A stretch of DNA of 64,000 nt from assembly GCA_963792365.1 (NCBI GenBank), contig CAWBVW010000001.1, forward strand, positions 992,001 to 1,056,000, given 5' to 3'. The notes beneath the pieces are model-generated. The model was not told the DNA's origin, did no database searches, and saw only the letters and a program-made list of their open reading frames with translations. Position 1 is the first letter of the stretch; each line of letters begins with the position of its first letter. Shown here piece by piece: positions 33,344-40,783 of the stretch. The stretch comes from JAOUGY01 sp963792365. Its GTDB lineage: Bacteria > Actinomycetota > Acidimicrobiia > Spongiisociales > ZC4RG35. The position numbers were made by a program, and so were the translations under genes.

Positions 33344-34854
33344 CTGACCCGCCCCTCTACACGCTGGATCAGGCCTTCCAGGGGTATGCGGGCGATCTCG
33401 TCCTGAAGGGCGCGGGGCTTGGGTTCGTCGGCTGCGAGATCGGTGACAGACGCCAACAGGGCCAGCGTCACCCACCAAAGGCCAAGTCCGTAGACGATCC
33501 GCATGTTCGCAAAATTGTTCACGGTGAAGTGCACGCCGAGAAGCAGAACCAGCACGCCCATCAGCCTCTGGGATACGAATCCAGTGGGGGGCAGCCTGCG
33601 ACGGCGAAGAAAGGCGCCGGCGCCGATCACAAAGGCAGGTCCCAAATACAGCACGATCCCGATCGTCCCCTGCTCGGCCATGATCGTGAGGTACAGGTTG
33701 TGGGACGCGTGGTCCTTCTCGGGAACGACTATTCCCTCGATCGAAGCCTGGAATTGCCGGTCGTAGAGGTCGAAGTTGCTGTAGCCCCAGCCGCTCAGCG
33801 GTTTCGCCTCGAACATCTGGAGGGATGCGTAGACCACCGGGAGCCGGCTGAGCGCCGACTCGGCCGACTGATCGGAGAGAAAGCGGTTCTGAGCCTGTTC
33901 CACCTGGGTGGCGAACAGGCCGGATGCGAGCGCCAGAACGAGCACCGGAATCGTTGCGACGCCGATGCGCAAGAGCTGGCGCGGGTACATGGCGAACAGC
34001 CCCAACAACAGCACGATTCCTGCGAGCCAGTTGGCACGACCGAAGGTGAAGAACGCCATACCGAGCGACCCGAGAAAGCCGGACAACGCGAGGAAGCGTC
34101 TACCCCTCGACATCGGAATCGTGAGCGCTGCGTGGAACAACAGCGCGCCACATGTCAGCACGGTGACACCGAACACGTTGGGGTGGCCGAGTGACCCGAT
34201 GGTGCGCTGTCCCTCCCGACCGAGCCAGGCGTTCGGCAACACTCCTGGCGCGAACCAGGACACCAAACCGATGAAGCTCTGGATGGCCACGATCACCCAC
34301 AACACAGGGAGCATTCGCTTGAGATCGTTCTCCCGGATCTGAGCGAGGCGGATCACCAGGTACAACCCGACCGGAGCGATGACGCGATCGAAAAGGTGAT
34401 AGAACGTCGCTTCCGGAGTCGGGGACAGATAGAGCACCGAAAGCAGCGAGGCCACGATGTAGCCCCCGATCATGAACTCCGCCGCACCCAGCCTCGGGAG
34501 TTTCTTGCGGGTCCCGAGCATCGACCCGACGATCATCACGACCACCACCCCGAGCGGCATCGCCCGGTGGATCACCCAATAGACCCTTCGCTCGAGGCCT
34601 CCTTCGCCTTCGACGATGAACTGGGCGATGGCCAGCCACAGCAGCACCGCCCCGAAGGGGTAGCGATTGAAGAGCACGAATCCGGGGATGATCGCCAGCA
34701 ATGCGAGGGCGATCGGCGCTTGGTCTCTTGTGACCAGGAATGCCATGAACACGGCCATCGTCACTGCGATCGCCAAGAGCAACGCCACGCCGGCAACCCG
34801 ACGCAGCACGTCACCCATGGGTGGACGGCCGCCAACGTGGAACGCACGGCTCAC
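33340..34854 (-). CDS. O-antigen ligase/polymerase-family membrane protein
   Basis: This protein of about 504 residues has roughly eleven or twelve hydrophobic helices. A large outside loop near the C-terminal half contains LPVVYASLQMFEAKPLSGWG and ends with VPEKDHASHNLYLTIMAEQG, which matches the H...N motif of the O-antigen ligase/Wzy superfamily (PF04932). It would join repeat units (polymerase) or transfer the polymer to an acceptor at the outer face. The GTG at 34854 overlaps the flippase stop (GTGA). A much longer upstream frame lies within the flippase gene and is rejected. Confidence 0.82.
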   Translation of the reverse strand: MSRAFHVGGRPPMGDVLRRVAGVALLLAIAVTMAVFMAFLVTRDQAPIALALLAIIPGFVLFNRYPFGAVLLWLAIAQFIVEGEGGLERRVYWVIHRAMPLGVVVVMIVGSMLGTRKKLPRLGAAEFMIGGYIVASLLSVLYLSPTPEATFYHLFDRVIAPVGLYLVIRLAQIRENDLKRMLPVLWVIVAIQSFIGLVSWFAPGVLPNAWLGREGQRTIGSLGHPNVFGVTVLTCGALLFHAALTIPMSRGRRFLALSGFLGSLGMAFFTFGRANWLAGIVLLLGLFAMYPRQLLRIGVATIPVLVLALASGLFATQVEQAQNRFLSDQSAESALSRLPVVYASLQMFEAKPLSGWGYSNFDLYDRQFQASIEGIVVPEKDHASHNLYLTIMAEQGTIGIVLYLGPAFVIGAGAFLRRRRLPPTGFVSQRLMGVLVLLLGVHFTVNNFANMRIVYGLGLWWVTLALLASVTDLAADEPKPRALQDEIARIPLEGLIQRVEGRVR

Positions 34855-36431
34855 AGGTGCCGACCTCTCTTCTTCCCACCCCTGACCACACCGAGGGTCT
34901 TGTCGACGACCTTCGACACCACGACACGGTCTTCCGGAGCGATACCCATCAGGATCAGTGCCCCTGCATAGATCGTGACAATGATCGCCATCTGCGTACC
35001 GGCCACGATCACAGAGTCCGGTGCCCACGAACTTCGCAGCGCAAAGCCCAGCCCGACTGCAAGCGCCCCTGCAAAGGCGGGCTTCAGTTGAGACCAGTCG
35101 TAGGGGTGGACACGATCGAGGATGGCAACTTCCACAACGCGCAGAATGTTGATGAATGCTGTTGAGATGAGTGACGCTGCCGCGGCACCGATCAGCCCGT
35201 ACGCCGGAATCAGCCAGAAGTCGGTGCCGATGACGACGCCGAACCACACGATCGAGTTGGCCATCTTCACGCGCGTGTGCCCGGCCATGTCGATGATCGA
35301 CCCGCAGATCCCGGTGGCCGAGTTCACGAGCTCGGCGGCGGCGAGGAGCACGAGCGCCGTGGCACCGGCGGCGAACGTGGAGCCGAAGATCGACAGCAGC
35401 TCTTCGGAATACAGCGTCATCACTGCGAAGAACGGCAGGTTGAACGACACCATCCATCGAGTGGCGGTGACGTACATGTGCTGGAGGCCGTCCCGGTCAC
35501 CGGCAGCATGGAGCTGCGCCAGCACAGGCTTGACCGACGTCACGATCGAGCGATAGACGACATGACCGATCATGTTGACGCGCGACGCGATCGTGAAGAT
35601 GCCTACGTCTGCGATCGTCCCCAACGCTCCGAGAATCACCGTTTCGAGGTTCTTGCGGAACTGCACGAGGGTTCCCGACAGCCACAGTGGCAGAGCAAAC
35701 CGGAACAGCGGCCGGTACTCCCGGCGGCCGCTGCGCCACCGCATCTCCGAATACCGGACCTCGGACCGAAGAAGGCGCAGAAGGGTCAGGGTGGCGGCGA
35801 TGTCGGATATGCCGAAGATCACGACGGCCGTCACGGGTCCGAACCCCGAGAACGACAGGGCCACCACGAGCACCATGCGAATGACGGACTGAACGACGTT
35901 CTCCGCAAATGCCGAATAGTCCATGCGCTTGAAACCGCGCGCCGCGCCGGCGAGCACGTTGCTCAACGTGAGGAACGGGATGACGAGCGCCACGATCTGA
36001 AGCATTGGGGCGAGCGACGCTTCGTCGAACAAGCCGACCGACACGGGTTCCGCTGCCAGATAGAGGATGGCTCCCATGACGATGCCACCAATCGTCCCGA
36101 CCACCGCGCCAACCTGGAGCGTTCCGACTATGCCCTTGCGGTCGCCCTGTGACGACTGGATTGCCACGTATCGAACCATGGCGTCGTCCAGTCCCAGGGC
36201 TCCGATCCCAGAGAACAGAGCAGCGGCACTGGTTGCCAGGTTGTAGGAGCCGTAGCCTTCAGCCGCGAGGATCCTCGCCAAGAAGTAGGCGATGACGAAC
36301 CTGCTGACGAACTCGAACAGGCTGCCGCCGGCCAGCACCCCGGTGCCCTTGGCGGTCTCCAGAACGTTGCGCTTCTTGGCTGCGACGCTGTCAGTCGGCG
36401 CCGGGTCCGTCTGCGACGGCTGTGTCTTCAC
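34851..36431 (-). CDS. Wzx-type polysaccharide flippase
   Basis: This 526-residue MATE/MVF-fold membrane protein has about fourteen hydrophobic helices. It begins with a charged region then GTGVLAGGSLFEFVSRFVIA, followed by EGYGSYNLATSAAALFSGIG and LGLDDAMVRYVAIQSSQ, the typical start of PST/Wzx flippases. It would flip undecaprenyl-linked repeat units across the membrane. The GTG start has GGGAG seven bases upstream. It lies after the Wzz-like gene with a 51-bp gap, one of the few gaps in the operon, where a further transcription start could sit. Confidence 0.85.
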   Translation of the reverse strand: MKTQPSQTDPAPTDSVAAKKRNVLETAKGTGVLAGGSLFEFVSRFVIAYFLARILAAEGYGSYNLATSAAALFSGIGALGLDDAMVRYVAIQSSQGDRKGIVGTLQVGAVVGTIGGIVMGAILYLAAEPVSVGLFDEASLAPMLQIVALVIPFLTLSNVLAGAARGFKRMDYSAFAENVVQSVIRMVLVVALSFSGFGPVTAVVIFGISDIAATLTLLRLLRSEVRYSEMRWRSGRREYRPLFRFALPLWLSGTLVQFRKNLETVILGALGTIADVGIFTIASRVNMIGHVVYRSIVTSVKPVLAQLHAAGDRDGLQHMYVTATRWMVSFNLPFFAVMTLYSEELLSIFGSTFAAGATALVLLAAAELVNSATGICGSIIDMAGHTRVKMANSIVWFGVVIGTDFWLIPAYGLIGAAAASLISTAFINILRVVEVAILDRVHPYDWSQLKPAFAGALAVGLGFALRSSWAPDSVIVAGTQMAIIVTIYAGALILMGIAPEDRVVVSKVVDKTLGVVRGGKKRGRHL

Positions 36432-36482
36432 GACATGACTCCCGCCTCCGATAGGCGTTCCCTCTGGATGGAAATCACGGGA

Positions 36483-37502
36483 TCAGATGGCTCGGACCGA
36501 AGCGGGCAACTCGTCGGCGCCGTACTCGCACACCCCGACGGAGACGTCGAATCGAGCGTCGACCGGTGGTACTCCATCGGTATCGGGCCACGTGGCGACC
36601 GCCCAGTCGGCGAGCACCTTCTCAGCCTCGTCCTCGGCCATGCCGGCCATGATCAGAGCGTACGTGCCGTCACCCACGTGTGCGAGGACATCTTCTGGCC
36701 GGACCAATGGCTCCAGGGCCGCCACGATCTCACCCGGGTCGACCGGTTTGGCGCCGGGTGCGAGCGCCCCACGAGTCGTTTGGATCATGGCGAGCGTGAA
36801 GCGCTGGCCCGTGTGTCGGGCGCGACTCATCTCCTGATCGAACCGTCGACGGAAATACACCTCGTTGTAGATGCCCGTCTCCGGGTCGAGGACCTCGAGA
36901 CTTACGACCTCAGGTGTCGGCTCGGAGAAGTACTCGACACCGAACGTCAACACGACACCGAGCATGATCCCGACGATGCCTCCGAGAACGTTCGTCATGC
37001 CCTTGTTGGGACCGGCAGGTGCGCCGGCCATCTGCGGCTCGTCGAGCGGCGCGAGGGCGTACACATCGTTGAGATCGTCGATGTAGGCGACGGTCTCTTC
37101 GGCCACCGCACCGGCGTAGTCGCTCACGACCTGCGCGTCCCGGCCAGAAACCGTGATCCTGAGGATGTTGGTTCCGGCTACGACATCGGTCTGCACCGAC
37201 AGAGCGTTGCCGCGGGTGCGGCTCGAGCCGATGGCCGCTTTCGCCCGGTCCTGGATGATCTCGCTACGGGCGATTCCGGCGAACGTCGAGTTGATCTCGG
37301 CACCCCTGATCAACGTGTCCGTCGCTTTGACGACATCGGCGCCCTCGAGCAGCCGCGGGCGAACCACGAACGTGGCCTCGGATTGGTAGATCCAGGGCTG
37401 CTGTGCCGTGTAGACGAAGGTGAACAGAAGCGTTACGCCGGCGGCGATGGCGGCGAGCCACCATCGCTTCTTCACGATCTGAAGATAGTGCTTCAGCTCC
37501 AC
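36483..37502 (-). CDS. Wzz-like chain-length regulator fused to a degenerate GGDEF domain
   Basis: This 339-residue protein (GTG at 37502) has a Wzz/BY-kinase modulator part: a first TM helix near residues 14-34 (LAAIAAGVTLLFTFVYTA), an outside domain beginning YQSEATFVVRP, and a second TM helix near 169-190 (NVLGGIVGIMLGVVLTFGV). Instead of a tyrosine-kinase tail, residues about 205-335 look like a diguanylate cyclase domain (LDPETGIYNEVYFRRRFDQE, ending in SVGVCEYGADE). The active-site GGDEF is replaced by GDGTY within HVGDGTYALIM, so cyclase activity is unlikely. It may sense c-di-GMP/GTP or serve as a scaffold. It lies one base after the aminotransferase stop. Confidence 0.8.
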   Translation of the reverse strand: MELKHYLQIVKKRWWLAAIAAGVTLLFTFVYTAQQPWIYQSEATFVVRPRLLEGADVVKATDTLIRGAEINSTFAGIARSEIIQDRAKAAIGSSRTRGNALSVQTDVVAGTNILRITVSGRDAQVVSDYAGAVAEETVAYIDDLNDVYALAPLDEPQMAGAPAGPNKGMTNVLGGIVGIMLGVVLTFGVEYFSEPTPEVVSLEVLDPETGIYNEVYFRRRFDQEMSRARHTGQRFTLAMIQTTRGALAPGAKPVDPGEIVAALEPLVRPEDVLAHVGDGTYALIMAGMAEDEAEKVLADWAVATWPDTDGVPPVDARFDVSVGVCEYGADELPASVRAI

Positions 37503-37503
37503 G

Positions 37504-38646
37504 TCATCGCTCCTCGAAAAAAGCACGAACGGCCCCGATGACCCGATCCACGACCTCGACGGGCATGTGCGGATACATCGGGAGGCTGAGGATACGGCCA
37601 GCCTTTTGTTCGCTCACAGGGAACGCGCCTTCACTGTATCCCAGAGAACGATAGGCGGGCTGCATGTGAATCGGAATCGGATAGTGGATGCCCGTGGAGA
37701 TCCCCCGCTGAGTGAGGTGCTCTTGCAGCCGTTCCCGCTCATCCGTCTCGATCACGTAGAGGTGGTACACCGGTGTGAATCCATCACGTTCGGACGGTGT
37801 CACCAACGGGAGCGACGCCAGTTCCTTGTTCATGCGACGGGCAGACTCTGTGCGGGAGGCGTTGGCGTCGTCGAGGTGCGGGAGCTTGACTTCGAGGATG
37901 GCCGCATGGATGGTATCCAGGCGGTGATTGAACCCCCGGATGTCGTGCCGATACTTCACACCACTACCGAGATTGCGGAGGAGACGCACCCGGTCGGCGA
38001 TCGCCGGATCGGAGGTGACAACGATTCCACCGTCCCCGGCCGCCCCGAGGTTCTTGCTCGGGTAGAAGCTGAACGCGGCGGCATCGCCCAGCGAACCCGC
38101 CCGTCGACCGCCGTGGAAGGCACCGTGCGCCTGACAGGCGTCCTCCACGATCTTGATCCCGCGTGGGCGCGTGATCGCAGCGATCCGGTCCATGTCGGCC
38201 GGCATCCCGTAGAGATGGACGGGGACCACGACACGAGTGGCGTCGGTGATCGCCGCCTCGAGTGCGTCCGGATCCATGTTGTTCGTCGTGGCGTCCACGT
38301 CGACGAGAACGGCTCGCGCGCCGGTCGACTCGATCGCCGCAACGGTCGCGATGAAGGTGTTGGCCTGGGTGATGACCTCGTCGCCCGGCCCGAGGTCCAG
38401 AGCTCGGAAGATCAGTTCGAGGGCCGAGAACCCAGAGTCCACACCAACGGCGTGGTCCACGGCCACGTATCGGGCGAAGGCTGCCTCGAACCGGGACACC
38501 GCTTCTCCCAGGATGAAATCACCTCGCTGCAGCACCCCTGCAGCCGCTGCATCGATTTCGGTCTTGTGTCGGGCGTATTCGGACTGCAGGTCGACGAACG
38601 GAACGTTGTCGCCGAAACCGGGCCGTGCTTCAGCAGCCGCTGACAT
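37504..38646 (-). CDS. DegT/DnrJ/EryC1/StrS sugar aminotransferase
   Basis: This 380-residue PLP enzyme makes amino sugars from keto-sugar nucleotides. It begins FVDLQSEYARHKTEIDAAAA; the PLP-phosphate and substrate parts read GVDSGFSALELIFRALDLGP, DEVITQANTFIATVAAI, VVVPVHLYGMPADMDRI, EDACQAHGA, and the Schiff-base lysine in FSFYPSKNLGAAGDGG. The C-terminus contains GIHYPIPIHMQPAY. It works after a dehydrogenase such as the neighbouring Gfo/Idh enzyme, giving an amino sugar (WlbC/WbpE-like) for the repeat unit. Confidence 0.9.
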   Translation of the reverse strand: MSAAAEARPGFGDNVPFVDLQSEYARHKTEIDAAAAGVLQRGDFILGEAVSRFEAAFARYVAVDHAVGVDSGFSALELIFRALDLGPGDEVITQANTFIATVAAIESTGARAVLVDVDATTNNMDPDALEAAITDATRVVVPVHLYGMPADMDRIAAITRPRGIKIVEDACQAHGAFHGGRRAGSLGDAAAFSFYPSKNLGAAGDGGIVVTSDPAIADRVRLLRNLGSGVKYRHDIRGFNHRLDTIHAAILEVKLPHLDDANASRTESARRMNKELASLPLVTPSERDGFTPVYHLYVIETDERERLQEHLTQRGISTGIHYPIPIHMQPAYRSLGYSEGAFPVSEQKAGRILSLPMYPHMPVEVVDRVIGAVRAFFEER

Positions 38647-38655
38647 GTCGACCCC

Positions 38656-39741
38656 TCACAGCGCTTCCCATCCCGCCGACTGCCCCTCGCCGAGCGCCGG
38701 CTCCAATTCGGCCGTGGGCCCGTATGCGACCGGAACGGGTCCGCCACCCGCCCGGAGTGATCTCTGCGCCGCCTCGATGATCTCCACCACGCGGACTCCA
38801 TTCTCGCCGTCGGTGAGCGGACGCTCGCCACTCTCGATGCAGTCCACGAAGTGCTCTACTTCCGCCTTGAGCGGCTCCTGGCTCCGGACGAAGGGGCTGA
38901 CGATGTTTCCGTAGTGGTAGGCGAACTGGAACTCACCAAAGGTGTCGGTCCGCCGCACCGCCTCCACGCTCTTGTCGTACACGCGGAGCTTCTCGATCGG
39001 TTCGACGTCGTCGTAGATGGTCATCTTCCGGCTTCCGACCACGGTGATGCGCCGGGTCTTGGACGGATCGAGCCAGCTGAGACGTGCGTGAGCCATGATC
39101 CCGCTCGGGAAGTTGAGGGTCAGGTAGACGATGTCTTCCACCCCGTGCTGCAGGCACCCGAGGCCCCGAGCAGACACCGAATATGGAATCTCGCCAAGCA
39201 AGAACATGAGGATCGAGATGTCGTGCGGGCCGAGGTCCCACACGACGTTGTGCGTCGGGTGGAACAGCCCGAGACCTACGCGCACCGCATCGATGTAGTG
39301 GACGTCGCCCATCTCGCCCGACTCGATCATGTTCTTCAGGGCGTGCACCGCGGGGTTGTAGAGGAAGGTGTGCCCGACCATCAAGGTCCGGCCGAGTTCG
39401 TCGGCCAGCCCAACCATGTGGCGGGCGTCGGCCGAGGATGTCGCAAAGGGCTTCTCCACGAGCACATCGGCACCCGATGCCAAGGCGTCGGATGCGAGCT
39501 CGCTGTGTGTCTCGGGCGGCGTGCTGATCACGACCCCATCCAGGCCTTCGCCGATGAGACGCCGATGATCGTCGACGACGAGCGAAAGCTGTGGGTACAA
39601 GTGGGAGATGTGCTGACGTCGTTCGGCGTCGAGGTCGGCGACTCCGACCAGGTCGACCCGGGGATTCTCGGCGAGGTTGCGGATCAGGTTGGGACCCCAG
39701 TACCCGGCTCCGATGACACCAATGCGAATTCTGTCGCTCAT
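38656..39741 (-). CDS. Gfo/Idh/MocA-family sugar oxidoreductase (WlbA-like)
   Basis: This NAD(P)-dependent oxidoreductase has about 361 residues. The Rossmann motif is RIGVIGAGYWGPNLIRNLAE, then GVADLDAERRQHISHLY. The EKP motif (VLVEKPFATSS) and the substrate region (VGHTFLYNPAVHALKNMIES, then DLGPHDISIL) are typical of WlbA-type 3-dehydrogenases acting on UDP-sugar acids. With the aminotransferase next door it forms a classic two-step amino-sugar pair. The ATG at 39741 overlaps the sugar transferase stop (ATGA). Upstream in-frame codons to 39885 belong to the previous gene in another frame. Confidence 0.88.
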   Translation of the reverse strand: MSDRIRIGVIGAGYWGPNLIRNLAENPRVDLVGVADLDAERRQHISHLYPQLSLVVDDHRRLIGEGLDGVVISTPPETHSELASDALASGADVLVEKPFATSSADARHMVGLADELGRTLMVGHTFLYNPAVHALKNMIESGEMGDVHYIDAVRVGLGLFHPTHNVVWDLGPHDISILMFLLGEIPYSVSARGLGCLQHGVEDIVYLTLNFPSGIMAHARLSWLDPSKTRRITVVGSRKMTIYDDVEPIEKLRVYDKSVEAVRRTDTFGEFQFAYHYGNIVSPFVRSQEPLKAEVEHFVDCIESGERPLTDGENGVRVVEIIEAAQRSLRAGGGPVPVAYGPTAELEPALGEGQSAGWEAL

Positions 39742-40577
39742 CCCGCACCTCTCCCGTCCACGGCCGCGGGCAGCGTCTTCACGAGGATCCGCAGATCCAG
39801 GACGATCGACTGGCGGCGGAGGTACTCGAGATCGAGTGAGAGCATCTCGTCGAACGTCGTCTCCGATCGTCCGTTGACCTGCCACCAGCCTGTCATTCCC
39901 GGTACGGCTGCCAGCCGCTGGAGGTGAAGAGGCGCGTACTTGTCCACTTCGTATGGGATCGGCGGTCGCGGGCCAACCAGGCTCATGTCACCCACGAGAA
40001 CGTTCCAGAGTTGAGGCAGCTCGTCGATGCTCAGCCGGCGCAACACGCGACCCACGCGCGTGATCCTCGCGTCGTTCTCCATCTTGTAGGTGCCTTCGAC
40101 ACCGTCACGGAGGACACGCATCTGCTCTTCGTCCCCGTGGATGTACGCCGACATGTACTCCTCGTGCGTGGAGGCATCCGAATCGACGAACATCGTCCGC
40201 AGCTTCACGAACTGGAAAGAGCGAACTCGCCAGCAGCGGCGATCGGCGACCGTCACCCGCCGCGCCCCGATGCGTTCCTGGCGGAACAGGATCGGGCCTG
40301 GCGAGTCCAGTCTGATCACGATCGCCAGGATCGCCAAGAGGCAAAGCACGATGGGCGCCATGATCAGCACCGCGGCGATGTCGAAGGCTCGCTTCACTCG
40401 CCAATAGGCATCCCCCGGCTTGTCGGATGCCGCCAGGCGAAGTCCATCCCACTCTATGTGGTCGGACTCCGACTCCGTTGCCCGCTCGAGATCCCTGAGA
40501 TCGATGATGATCTCAGGTTCTTCCATCACAGTCGAGAGCGCAGCCCGTGGGGCCGCGTTCGAATAAGGAGATGCCAT
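39738..40577 (-). CDS. Polyprenyl-phosphate sugar-1-phosphate transferase (initiating)
   Basis: This 279-residue protein has one N-terminal transmembrane or re-entrant helix (about residues 60-82, FDIAAVLIMAPIVLCLLAIL) and the bacterial sugar transferase core (DSPGPILFRQERIGARR, then FQFVKLRTMFVDSDASTHEE, ARITRVGRVLRRLSIDELPQ, LVGDMSLVGPRPPIPYE, PGMTGWWQVNGRS). It would start repeat-unit assembly by moving a sugar-1-phosphate onto undecaprenyl phosphate. The ATG at 40577 is the first gene of the leftward operon. Its short N-terminus lacks the extra membrane domain seen in WcaJ. Confidence 0.88.
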   Translation of the reverse strand: MASPYSNAAPRAALSTVMEEPEIIIDLRDLERATESESDHIEWDGLRLAASDKPGDAYWRVKRAFDIAAVLIMAPIVLCLLAILAIVIRLDSPGPILFRQERIGARRVTVADRRCWRVRSFQFVKLRTMFVDSDASTHEEYMSAYIHGDEEQMRVLRDGVEGTYKMENDARITRVGRVLRRLSIDELPQLWNVLVGDMSLVGPRPPIPYEVDKYAPLHLQRLAAVPGMTGWWQVNGRSETTFDEMLSLDLEYLRRQSIVLDLRILVKTLPAAVDGRGAG

Positions 40578-40642
40578 CTGCCCTGCCCCGTTTGTGTCGC
40601 CTACGACGCCGCCCCAAAAAACAGGCGACCCCCTTGCCCAAG

Positions 40643-40670
40643 ACAATAACGACTGACGACCGTCAAGCAA
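40643..40670 (-). promoter_or_regulatory. Candidate promoter for the leftward polysaccharide operon
   Basis: On the minus strand TTGCTT (40665-40670) and TATTGT (40643-40648) are separated by 16 bp in an AT-rich divergent gap. The implied 5' leader of about 60 bases contains a GTCGCC/GGCGAC inverted repeat (40596-40601 with 40624-40629) near a six-T run, so attenuation is possible. Confidence 0.4.
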
Positions 40671-40730
40671 CACGAAAGTGTCCAAATCGGAACATTCTTC
40701 TGAGAAAATCTGGGCGGGAATGTAATGATC

Positions 40731-40761
40731 TCGACATTTCGATCCGAGGAGGTGCTACGGT
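40731..40761 (+). promoter_or_regulatory. Candidate promoter for the rightward operon
   Basis: TCGACA (40731-40736) and TACGGT (40756-40761) are 19 bp apart. A GGGAGG Shine-Dalgarno lies before the ATG at 40784. An ACATTC/GAATGT inverted repeat (40692-40697 and 40718-40723) between the two divergent promoters could bind a shared regulator. Confidence 0.4.
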
Positions 40762-40783
40762 CTGAGGGGGACTGGGAGGTCCT

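Noticed and set aside
36483..37502. Active diguanylate cyclase
   Set aside because: The GGDEF signature is GDGTY, so metal and GTP chemistry are very unlikely; at most a binding or structural domain remains.
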